From Saprospiraceae bacterium (GTDB lineage Bacteria > Bacteroidota > Bacteroidia > Chitinophagales > Saprospiraceae), in NCBI GenBank assembly GCA_020630525.1, contig JAHDBF010000016.1:1-35471 (forward strand): a stretch of 35,471 nucleotides of DNA, given 5' to 3'. Below are positions 18,578-25,794 of the stretch, in pieces. Below the pieces are notes generated by a model. The model searched no databases and had not been told where the DNA came from. It saw only the letters and a program-made list of their open reading frames with translations. How positions within the stretch are numbered: position 1 is the stretch's first letter; each line of letters begins with the position of its first letter. A program made the position numbers and the translations under genes.

Positions 18578-18620
18578 GAGACAACAGACTATACTATTTC
18601 ATGTCTGTTGTCTCTATTTT
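18578..18620 (+). terminator. Intrinsic terminator after aqpZ
   Basis: GAGACAACAGAC (18578-18589) and GTCTGTTGTCTC (18603-18614) form a perfect 12-bp stem with a 13-base loop, followed by TATTTT. It starts 7 bp after the aqpZ stop. Confidence 0.8.
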
Positions 18621-18749
18621 AAATATTGATTTTGGTAAACTGATTCAATCATTTTTTTTGAGAAAACTATACTCGTTTTAACTAATCTTAAACAACTGCA
18701 CTGATCCAATAGTTTTTACTAAATTCTATAATTTCTTTTTTTACGTGGA

Positions 18750-19382
18750 TTAAAATACTGGCGATTTTTTGTTCTGCGTTTTAGCACGTTTGCCATCTTC
18801 ACCAGTAAAATAAAGAGTCAAAATTGAGTCCATTTTTGCTTCTCCTTTAATTATCCTTAAGACCTTATTCCAATTCTTATTCTGCATATAAAATTTTAGC
18901 GGTTGCTCAACATGAATTAAACTTTTAAATGCATTTAATAATTGTTTATCCCAAATTGAATAATATTTGGTTAAATCATCTGGGTATACAAACTTTCTCT
19001 TGGAACCTTCGTCTATACCCCTGAAGCGTTCTTTAACATTAAGATATCCATAATCATCAGTCAATTCTTCTCCCTCATGAATATCTCTAATGGCGATTTC
19101 AAAATCATAAGCACTACTTAGGCAATTGGAGTTAAAGCTATGGTTAACAAAACGAGCATTATCCCAACACAAAACATATTGACCCTTACTGTTCCTAAAT
19201 GTATAAGTATCCAATAAGTCTTTGTAAGAGCTATTGAATCCTTCGTACTGTTTAACAGTAAAAACTCTGTCAAGAGGGTCTTGAACCCAAGTAATTGTTC
19301 CTTTCGGAATAAAGCTTGTAGCGACAACACCAACACCTTTTTCGTTACTAATAAATTGAACTTTAGTATTCGGATGTAACAT
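18750..19382 (-). CDS. SET-domain protein (predicted lysine methyltransferase)
   Basis: This 210-residue protein contains a complete compact SET domain: 'KGVGVVATSFIPKGT' (~15-29), 'RFVNHSFNSNC' (~77-87) and 'IHEGEELTDDYGYL' (~101-114), with the catalytic Tyr at residue 111 in DDYG. SET enzymes transfer a methyl group from S-adenosylmethionine to a protein lysine. The usual NHSCxPNC reads NHSFNSNC, so the first Cys is lost. No Cys-rich post-SET segment is present. The C-terminal ~90 residues are a helical, basic extension. Bacterial SET proteins are known but their substrates are mostly not. The gene stands alone between aqpZ (convergent) and a DksA-like gene (divergent). The ATG at 19382 is the first in frame and fits the domain start. 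Confidence 0.8.
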   Translation of the reverse strand: MLHPNTKVQFISNEKGVGVVATSFIPKGTITWVQDPLDRVFTVKQYEGFNSSYKDLLDTYTFRNSKGQYVLCWDNARFVNHSFNSNCLSSAYDFEIAIRDIHEGEELTDDYGYLNVKERFRGIDEGSKRKFVYPDDLTKYYSIWDKQLLNAFKSLIHVEQPLKFYMQNKNWNKVLRIIKGEAKMDSILTLYFTGEDGKRAKTQNKKSPVF

Positions 19383-19540
19383 GGTTTACTCTATTTTAAA
19401 AATTAATTACTTAATAAATTAACAATCAAAAATGCAAATATTAGCTACGTAATAACTTCATTCATAATATTAAAGTTTCACTATTTTAAAAAAAAAGATT
19501 AGTAAAATGAAACAAAAAAAAAGGAATTATCGTTTATCCT

Positions 19541-19548
19541 CATATTTG
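19541..19548 (+). promoter_or_regulatory. Possible -7 promoter box for the DksA-like operon
   Basis: CATATTTG differs by one base from TAnnTTTG and lies 69 bp before the ATG at 19617. The same octamer is found in the rpoD promoter and in front of the right-edge RNA. No upstream TTG element is present at the right distance. The rest of the 19383-19616 gap is A/T runs without other structure that I can see. Confidence 0.3.
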
Positions 19549-19616
19549 AAATTAGATTGTTAGCAATTTGTCATATATCACTGTTTTTCAATTACATACA
19601 CATATAATTTTTTATT

Positions 19617-19979
19617 ATGAATCAAAGACTTTCAGACACGGATTTAGCTACATTTAAAGAAATATTGCTAAAGAAAAAAAACCATTCAGAAGAACAAATA
19701 AAGTATTATCAAGATCAATTAGAATCTATGGCGGAAAATGGAAGAGATGAATCAAATGTACTTCAAAATTCTAATGAGTATATTAATATGGAATATACTC
19801 TTCTACAACTTTCTCGGCAAAAAAAACATCTTAGCGACATTGATCAAGCATTGGAAAGAGTTGCTCGAAAAACATTTGGATTATGCACAATTACCGGAAA
19901 TTTGATTGACAAGAAAAGACTAATGGCAGTTCCAACCACCACAAAATCGTTATCAAATGGCAAGAAAGTTGGGGAATAG
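19617..19979 (+). CDS. DksA/TraR-family protein with degenerate zinc finger
   Basis: This 120-residue protein has an N-terminal helical hairpin (~5-80, 'FKEILLKKKNHSEEQI', 'LQLSRQKKHLSDIDQAL'), followed by a DksA/TraR-type finger: 'TFGLCTITGNLIDKKRLMAVP'. DksA proteins bind the RNA polymerase secondary channel and tune transcription, often with ppGpp. Here only one (Cys90) of the usual four zinc-binding cysteines remains, as in many Bacteroidota members ('YGICRVTGKLI' type), so zinc binding is unlikely. Whether it still acts on RNA polymerase is unknown. It overlaps the next gene by 23 bp, which ties it to a small operon ending in an MscS channel. Confidence 0.8.
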   Translation: MNQRLSDTDLATFKEILLKKKNHSEEQIKYYQDQLESMAENGRDESNVLQNSNEYINMEYTLLQLSRQKKHLSDIDQALERVARKTFGLCTITGNLIDKKRLMAVPTTTKSLSNGKKVGE

Positions 19980-20346
19980 AAGAATTAATAACCTGTCAGT
20001 ACGTGCATTAAAAAAGAAGTATGGAGATGTCCCTACACATTTCCTATTTTCTATTAAAACGCCTTTAGAATATCAATGCCCAATAATTGATCATAATATT
20101 GACAAGGTTGCTAATTGCAAAGACAAATTACACAAGGCTTTCAATGCAAAATCAATTGAATCTAAAAATGCTTTGATTTCAGCTGCATTATTTGCAATTT
20201 CTGATTTAGAAAAAAATCTTGATGAAGTGACTAGAAATAATTTTATCGAATTGAGAGAATATGCAAAAGAATGGAAAAAACTTGCAATAGAGGTGTTAGA
20301 TGCTTCTGGACATCCTGAAAAATTTGTAAAAATCAAATGGAGGTAA
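19957..20346 (+). CDS. Hypothetical protein between DksA-like and MscS genes
   Basis: This 129-residue protein is not recognised. It begins 'MARKLGNRRINNLSVRALKKKYG', a strongly basic N-terminus, followed by a short mixed region and a helical C-terminal half ('KNALISAALFAISDLEKNL', 'FIELREYAKEWKKLA'). No signal peptide or membrane segment is seen. It overlaps the DksA-like gene by 23 bp and the MscS gene by 10 bp, so all three are probably translated together. Coding is supported by these overlaps and by the long open frame. A link to stress control or the channel is only positional. Confidence 0.7.
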   Translation: MARKLGNRRINNLSVRALKKKYGDVPTHFLFSIKTPLEYQCPIIDHNIDKVANCKDKLHKAFNAKSIESKNALISAALFAISDLEKNLDEVTRNNFIELREYAKEWKKLAIEVLDASGHPEKFVKIKWR

Positions 20347-21098
20347 TCAATCAATATTTGGAAACGTATATAAACAATTCTTTCATCAGATTTTTGATGA
20401 TACTATTGTTGTTATATTTACTGCGTTCAGTAATTGTTAAGTGGTATCAGATATCCAAAAATAGAAGAACACCTGATAATTTTATTTTTGGAATAAATAA
20501 TGTATTTCAGGCGTTTCTTTTTTTCGTAATATTTATTTTTTTCTTTTCATTATTTGGTATTGATTTAAAAAGTTTAGCTACCTCATTAAGCATCGTCGCA
20601 GCAGCTTTAGTATTAATTTTTAAAGAATATATTTCTGATTTTCTTTTTGGTTTATACTTTGGTTTTGCTAAGGACTTTGAAATTGGAGATTACATTTATT
20701 CTAATGATATTAAGGGAAAAGTAGTTGAGTTAACTTTATTCAAGACGAAATTATTGAATGATGATGATGATCTAATATCTATACCAAACAGTAAAATTTT
20801 CAATAACGAAATTATAAATTACACAAAAAAGGATTCTCGCTTGCTTAGTATTGATTTCCAAATTTACATTAACAAAGTAAAAAGCATTGAACACCTAGAA
20901 ATCGAATTGGTTAAATCTCTTGAAGACTATTTTGAATTTTTGGTTCCTAATTCTTTTAACTTAAAAATAGTAAAGATGGAAAAAGATTCTATTGACCTAA
21001 AGTTTCAATATCAATTGAAAAAATTTGACCAAGATAAAATGAAACAAATAAGAAAAAAGACTGTTAGGTGCCTATTAAACAATATCAGTAAAACTTAA
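20337..21098 (+). CDS. MscS-family mechanosensitive ion channel
   Basis: This 253-residue protein has three membrane helices (~15-33, ~50-75, ~80-103). The third is the pore helix leading into 'LIFKEYISDFLFGLYFGF', then the MscS beta domain 'KDFEIGDYIYSNDIKGKVVEL' and 'ISIPNSKIFNNEIINYT'. A C-terminal alpha/beta domain follows. These are the standard blocks of small MscS channels, which release solutes on hypo-osmotic shock. Length is near E. coli MscS (286). It is the last gene of the DksA-like operon, starting inside the previous gene. A bidirectional hairpin lies 80 bp downstream, between it and the convergent barrel gene. Confidence 0.87.
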   Translation: MEVINQYLETYINNSFIRFLMILLLLYLLRSVIVKWYQISKNRRTPDNFIFGINNVFQAFLFFVIFIFFFSLFGIDLKSLATSLSIVAAALVLIFKEYISDFLFGLYFGFAKDFEIGDYIYSNDIKGKVVELTLFKTKLLNDDDDLISIPNSKIFNNEIINYTKKDSRLLSIDFQIYINKVKSIEHLEIELVKSLEDYFEFLVPNSFNLKIVKMEKDSIDLKFQYQLKKFDQDKMKQIRKKTVRCLLNNISKT

Positions 21099-21156
21099 AA
21101 AGCATTTTTCAATACTATAAAAAATCGGTTATTACATTATCAATATCTGGAAAATG

Positions 21157-21211
21157 AGAAGAAGAAGAAAAAGAAAAAGAAGAAGCTAGGCACACACCTT
21201 GGCTTCTTCTT
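21157..21211 (-). terminator. Terminator between convergent mscS and barrel-protein genes
   Basis: AAGAAGAAGC (21177-21186) and GCTTCTTCTT (21202-21211) pair perfectly, and the stem continues inward (CTAGG against CCTTG with one bulge). On the minus strand it is followed by a pyrimidine tract rich in T (21157-21176), so it should end the sigma/barrel operon. The plus strand lacks a T tract. Confidence 0.6.
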
Positions 21212-21225
21212 GGAAAACAACTCTC

Positions 21226-22659
21226 TTAAAGTTTATAACTCAATTTTAATTGCCCAGAAAAAACAATCGGATTGAAGCTATGTGTTTCTTTTGTCAAATT
21301 AGAAATAGTGTACTCAATTCCAGAGTGTAACCCCATCCATACACGTTGGGTTAAGTTATATTCTATTCCAAAATTAGTGGTGATTTGACTAGATATTTTT
21401 TTATAATTATTTGATTCCTCTATTGATATTACGTCATAATATTGAGGATCAATATTTTCTACTACAGTTTGTCCTTCATTCCCAAAATGATAGGTCAATT
21501 GAGTACCTAATCCATATGAGATTCCAATTTTTCTTGTGACATTATGAATTCTTGACACACTCATTGGCAATGACAATTGTTTATATTTATTGTATTTCAA
21601 TACTCTTGTATAAGCCACACCTTGGACATCAGAATCAATAGAATGAGAAGTAACGGTATGTGTTAATGTGTTAAGCAGTTCTACATTAACTTCTTGTACC
21701 ATACTAGTATCGCGTTCTTGTGTAAAATCAAATTTAGATTCTATATTTCTATAATGTAATCCTGTAGAAAAACTCCATTTCCCATTTACTACATAAGCTA
21801 TATTCAATCCTAAACCAATGCTTGGAAAACCAGTTTCTAAAATTGATTTAGTCTCAGCCAATTTGTTTCCATTAAAATTTGGCAACATATAACTGGTTGA
21901 TAAACCAAGAGAGGACATCCAGTAAGGATTTGTACCTTCTTTTGTCTCAATGATATAAAGGGGATCAATATTGGGAAACAATAATTGCGTTCTTTCAAAT
22001 ACTAGTAATTTACGAATAACCTCAATTGTAGTAATTTCATCAAGATCAGCAATTTTGGATTGAGTATTTGATAAGGGGATAATATGTGGAATTTCTTGAG
22101 TACTGTTTTCAATATTGACTTCAGCATAATCTGCTTCCAGATCATAAGTAGCATTGTTAATTCCTTCTGAAATCATATTATTCCTAACAGCACTATGGTA
22201 GTTTTCTGTTTTCTGTTCTTCTATCTTTTCTTGTTTATTTATTGAATTTGACACCTTTTCTATAGCATTATTTTTAAGGCTTTTTTCATTGTTATTGCTA
22301 CTTGATGATCTTCCTGATTTAGCATTAGAATCTGATTTATTATTAGATTCTATTGTTATTGGATCTATTGATTTTTTTACTTCGTCAAGAATTACTTTAA
22401 TGTTTTCATGATTTTCGGTAATCTTTTTTTCTAAATCGGCTAAGGAATTATTTTTCATTTTAAGGTTTGAAATCAAAAGTAACCCTGAGAAAACAAATAG
22501 AAGTATACCAATCCATATGAAGATTAATCCATATTTTCTTTTCTTATTATTTGGCTTTACGCCATGTAATATATCTTGCCCTACATTATCCCAAGACAAT
22601 GATTCTGGTAATTCTGAATTTGATCTTAATTTGTTTTTAAATTCATTTTTCTTATCCAT
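21226..22659 (-). CDS. Predicted anti-sigma-like membrane protein with C-terminal outer-membrane beta-barrel
   Basis: This 477-residue protein has an unusual layout. Residues 1-42 are a charged, probably cytoplasmic tail containing 'ELPESLSWDNVGQDIL'. Residues ~43-65 form one strong membrane helix ('YGLIFIWIGILLFVFSGLLL'). Residues ~66-245 are a Ser/Asn/Lys-rich, low-complexity, coiled region. Residues ~246-477 alternate polar and hydrophobic residues like an outer-membrane barrel ('LGLSTSYMLPNF', 'FSTGLHYRNIES', 'QITTNFGIEYNL', ending 'FSGQLKLSYKL'). There is no cleavable signal peptide. The start overlaps the ECF sigma gene by 8 bp, the usual position for an anti-sigma factor. I infer that the tail binds sigma and the barrel sits in the outer membrane; neither is shown by sequence alone. 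Confidence 0.65.
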   Translation of the reverse strand: MDKKNEFKNKLRSNSELPESLSWDNVGQDILHGVKPNNKKRKYGLIFIWIGILLFVFSGLLLISNLKMKNNSLADLEKKITENHENIKVILDEVKKSIDPITIESNNKSDSNAKSGRSSSSNNNEKSLKNNAIEKVSNSINKQEKIEEQKTENYHSAVRNNMISEGINNATYDLEADYAEVNIENSTQEIPHIIPLSNTQSKIADLDEITTIEVIRKLLVFERTQLLFPNIDPLYIIETKEGTNPYWMSSLGLSTSYMLPNFNGNKLAETKSILETGFPSIGLGLNIAYVVNGKWSFSTGLHYRNIESKFDFTQERDTSMVQEVNVELLNTLTHTVTSHSIDSDVQGVAYTRVLKYNKYKQLSLPMSVSRIHNVTRKIGISYGLGTQLTYHFGNEGQTVVENIDPQYYDVISIEESNNYKKISSQITTNFGIEYNLTQRVWMGLHSGIEYTISNLTKETHSFNPIVFSGQLKLSYKL

Positions 22660-23203
22660 AATTAAATGATTTGGATGCTAACGAAAAATTATTTTTAATC
22701 CATTTCTTTCCACGCAATAGTTGCGATCTAGAAGTTTCTGGTTTTATGTTTAACAATTCTGCAATTTCTTTATGAGAATATTCGTCAATAACAAAGAGCA
22801 TAAAAATAGTTCGATACCCTTCTGGCATGGCTTTTAATCCATCCAATATTTCTTCTCTAGTTAAGTTTTCAAAATCAATTTCGTCAGTATAGTTTTCTAC
22901 ATCAGAAAAATCTTCTAACGGAATTAAATTCAATTTTGATGAATTTTTCCTTAGTTCTGAAATACATTTATTGATTGTAATTCTACGCATCCAGAACTTA
23001 ATATTCCCTTTACTTGGTTGATAGGATTCAAGAGATTTAAATATTTGAATAAAAACTTCTTGCATCATATCTTTCCTACTTTCCTTTTCAAAAATATAGC
23101 TACTTATTACCGCATAGATGTATGGAGCGCAAAGCTCATAGCACTGCTTATAAGCTTTGCGCTCTCCATTTATACATCGCTTTATTAATGAACTTTCTAT
23201 CAT
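22652..23203 (-). CDS. ECF-type RNA polymerase sigma factor
   Basis: This 183-residue sigma-70 family protein contains only regions 2 and 4. Region 2 includes 'SRKDMMQEVFIQIFKSLESY' and the -10-contacting 'FWMRRITINKCISELRK'. Region 4 includes 'GLKAMPEGYRTIFMLFVI' and the helix-turn-helix 'SHKEIAELLNIKPETSRSQL'. An acidic linker separates them. Length is typical of ECF sigmas. It lies 6 bp after the repeat lipoprotein and overlaps the barrel protein by 8 bp, so the three genes form an operon. It likely directs transcription of its own operon in response to a signal passed through the downstream membrane protein, by analogy with other ECF systems. Confidence 0.9.
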   Translation of the reverse strand: MIESSLIKRCINGERKAYKQCYELCAPYIYAVISSYIFEKESRKDMMQEVFIQIFKSLESYQPSKGNIKFWMRRITINKCISELRKNSSKLNLIPLEDFSDVENYTDEIDFENLTREEILDGLKAMPEGYRTIFMLFVIDEYSHKEIAELLNIKPETSRSQLLRGKKWIKNNFSLASKSFNYG

Positions 23204-23209
23204 TAAAGA

Positions 23210-24502
23210 TTACTCACAACCATTCATCAATTCTGTCAATAACTCATTAGCATCGTCAAACTCTTCTACTGCTCCGCCATCTGTATACGTTACTGAAACT
23301 GGGTAAACCAAGCTGTAACTAGGATCAAAACTATATTCAATAATTGCCTCGTCTGAAGATACCGTCGCCGTATTTCCTTCATAGGTAACTAGCGTAATTG
23401 GGTAATTGATGTCGAAACAATTTTCAGCATAATCATCTGAAAGAAACGCTAGTATAATTAAATCGAAATTATCATTAAATTCCTCGCCTGGGCCCCAAAC
23501 ATCAATTGAATCCAAGCCTCCACCAGTCCATCCGCCATCACCAAAATCAAAACAATCAATCATTAGCTCTTCTAATTGATCTGAAGTTCCAACAACGTAA
23601 GTATTTCCTTCGTAGTCAGTTAAGGTAATTGGGTACACATAATCAACAACATCACCTTGCAACATTAAATTACATATGTCTTCATGGCTAGTAATTTCTA
23701 CAATAGAACCATCCGAAGTAGTTACGCTGAATGGAAACTCAATTTCATAACATCCTAATAGCTCAAAGTTATTTTCCCATTCCCAACCTAATCCATCAAA
23801 ACCTCCTCCATCATATCCTGAGGTATCAATATCACCAAAGCCATTACAATCGATCAAAGCTTCAAAAATATCATCAACATTTGCAACTGTAAGGGTATTT
23901 CCTTCTTCATCAATAAGTGTTAATGGAAACTGGAAAAAATACAAATCACTAGCGACTAATGCATTAAATGATTCCGCATCTTCTGCTGTGACAACGTTAC
24001 CTTCAATATCAGTTAATGCTACTGGGTAAACCAAATCCCAACAAGAATTATCGTAAGAAATATCATAGGCTGGAAAACTGTTTTCATCCCATCCACCAGT
24101 AGGAACACAAGAAGCGAATAGTTCTGCTAATTCATCACCATCTGCAACAGTAGAATCTTCTCCATCAAGGCTAACATTTAGAGGATAAACAAAATCTACT
24201 ACTTCTAATGTACCATCTTCAAAAGCTGCAGTTAAATCATCTTCACTTGCAATAACATATTCATTACCATCTATGTCGACCAAAGAAAATGGAAATGTAA
24301 TCAAGAAACAATCAAAATCCATTCCTTCTCCATCACTCCCAGAACTTCTTGATAATAGAGGATTATGATGAGCCATGTTATCTTCTTTCGGATCTTCCCA
24401 CTCTGTTTGATCTTGAATATTGACTTCTTCGTCTTTTGAACAAGAAGTAAAAATTAAACTTGCCATTAAGGCAATAAGAAAAATATTATTTAAAACTTTC
24501 AT
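23210..24502 (-). CDS. Lipoprotein with four Cys-bounded tandem repeats
   Basis: This 430-residue acidic protein has a lipoprotein signal (lipobox 'IFTSC', Cys21). After a short linker come four imperfect repeats of 66-68 residues: ~65-132, 154-219, 251-317 and 362-429. Each begins with Cys and an aromatic residue ('CFLITFPFSL', 'CWDLVYPVAL', 'CYEIEFPFSV', 'CFDINYPITL') and ends in Cys. Each contains two similar half-units of the form YP-[ILV]-x-[LV]-x-x-x-x-G-N/D followed by a D/E-rich helix. The paired cysteines could close each repeat by a disulfide. Gly/Asp-rich linkers separate the repeats. I do not recognise the family; ligand or Ca2+ binding is only suggested by acidity. It is the first gene of the sigma operon, which makes it a candidate sensor partner or target. 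Confidence 0.8.
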   Translation of the reverse strand: MKVLNNIFLIALMASLIFTSCSKDEEVNIQDQTEWEDPKEDNMAHHNPLLSRSSGSDGEGMDFDCFLITFPFSLVDIDGNEYVIASEDDLTAAFEDGTLEVVDFVYPLNVSLDGEDSTVADGDELAELFASCVPTGGWDENSFPAYDISYDNSCWDLVYPVALTDIEGNVVTAEDAESFNALVASDLYFFQFPLTLIDEEGNTLTVANVDDIFEALIDCNGFGDIDTSGYDGGGFDGLGWEWENNFELLGCYEIEFPFSVTTSDGSIVEITSHEDICNLMLQGDVVDYVYPITLTDYEGNTYVVGTSDQLEELMIDCFDFGDGGWTGGGLDSIDVWGPGEEFNDNFDLIILAFLSDDYAENCFDINYPITLVTYEGNTATVSSDEAIIEYSFDPSYSLVYPVSVTYTDGGAVEEFDDANELLTELMNGCE

Positions 24503-24667
24503 TACACTTTTTTATAAATAGTAAAATAATTAGACGTCCTTTCATTCTACTATTCGCTTTCTATTTCAAATACGTTGCACGATAACAAAACTTTTTTTAA
24601 GATAGTAAATTTTAGCTTCAAACTGACAATTAAGATTCATATTAAAAGATAGTTGAGAAAATTCTTT

Positions 24668-24675
24668 TACATTTG
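24668..24675 (+). promoter_or_regulatory. Possible -7 promoter box for the Omp28-like gene
   Basis: TACATTTG matches TAnnTTTG and lies 14 bp before the ATG at 24689. The nearest TTG upstream is only 12 bp away, which is too close, so support is partial. Confidence 0.35.
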
Positions 24676-24688
24676 GTAAAATCCTTTA

Positions 24689-25762
24689 ATGATGAAGTAT
24701 TTGGTATCAATAATTATCGTTGTTGCATTGTGTCAATCTAACATTGCGCAAAAAAGAGTAATTATTGAAAAATTTACTAATTCTCATTGTGGTGTTTGTC
24801 CTGGTGCAACCATTGATATTAAAAACATGGTAGCAGAAAATCCTGATCTATTTTGGATTAGTCATTACAAACCGAATACTTGGTATGAAAATCCATTAAA
24901 TAATGCAGAAAGTGTATTGTTGTATGACACTCTAAATGTGCCTGGTGTGCCAATGGCAATGATAAATAGAACTAGTGTAAACAATAAACCCTATTCTGGA
25001 GCTTCTAATTGGGAAACATTGATTGAGCAAGAAATAGAGAAACCGCATTTTGTAAATCTATCAATAGAAAATGTATCAATCAATCAACAATCTAGAGAAT
25101 TAAAATTTAGCGTTAATGCCAATTTTGAAACACTACCACCAGACAATGATTATAAAATTACAGCCATAATTGCTGAGGATTGGGTATATGGTGTTAAGCA
25201 AAGTAGCTACTTTAATGATGTAGAAGGACATCCATTAGAAGGTCTTGGTGATGAGATTTGGAGCTATGGACATAGACATGTTGTAAGAACTATACTAGAT
25301 GATATTTGGGGAACTGATAATTCCATTCCTGATGAAATCGAATTAAATACTGATTACATTCAAGAGTATAGTTATTCCGTACCAGAAGATTATAGATTGG
25401 AATTTATTGAGATTATATGTATGGTTTCCAAAAATGGAAGTACAAATTCGGACATCCAAGTCTTAAATGCTGCAGAAATAAAATTGAGTGAATTGAATAT
25501 ACTTTCGAGTAATGAAGAAAATATTGAACCATTGACATTTGACATTACACCAAACCCAGCTTCTACTTTCATAGAAATAAAGTTGGCTGAAGGCGTATCA
25601 TCACTATCCTTAATTGATGTGACTGGTCAAATAATTAAAACGATAACAGATCCAAATACTTTATATAAAATGGATATTTCTAACTTTCAATCTGGAATCT
25701 ATTATTTAAAAATTAATGATGGAATCCACACAAAAACAGAAGCATTATATATTACAAAATAA
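24689..25762 (+). CDS. Omp28-like thioredoxin-fold surface protein with T9SS sorting domain
   Basis: This 357-residue protein has a signal peptide ('MMKYLVSIIIVVALCQSNIAQ'), then a thioredoxin-like segment with CxxC ('SHCGVCPG', Cys34/Cys37) and a 'GVPMAMINR' segment at the cis-proline position. The middle (~125-275) matches the Omp28-related domain ('YKITAIIAEDWVYG', 'HRHVVRTILDDIWG'). The last ~75 residues are a type A T9SS sorting domain ('DITPNPASTFIEI' ... 'SGIYYLKI'). Omp28 proteins are surface antigens or adhesin-like in Porphyromonas; the redox role of the CxxC is not established. The kelch-repeat T9SS cargo gene follows 32 bp later and may share its transcript. Confidence 0.87.
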   Translation: MMKYLVSIIIVVALCQSNIAQKRVIIEKFTNSHCGVCPGATIDIKNMVAENPDLFWISHYKPNTWYENPLNNAESVLLYDTLNVPGVPMAMINRTSVNNKPYSGASNWETLIEQEIEKPHFVNLSIENVSINQQSRELKFSVNANFETLPPDNDYKITAIIAEDWVYGVKQSSYFNDVEGHPLEGLGDEIWSYGHRHVVRTILDDIWGTDNSIPDEIELNTDYIQEYSYSVPEDYRLEFIEIICMVSKNGSTNSDIQVLNAAEIKLSELNILSSNEENIEPLTFDITPNPASTFIEIKLAEGVSSLSLIDVTGQIIKTITDPNTLYKMDISNFQSGIYYLKINDGIHTKTEALYITK

Positions 25763-25794
25763 TTAAATATATTTTCAAAACCTTATTATAAATT

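Noticed and set aside
21154-21189. Eleven-codon ORF of almost only Arg and Lys (MRRRRKRKRRS) just before a hairpin, like an attenuator leader
   Set aside because: No plus-strand gene follows for 3.5 kb, so there is nothing to attenuate. The purine tract is better explained as the T-rich tail of the minus-strand terminator.
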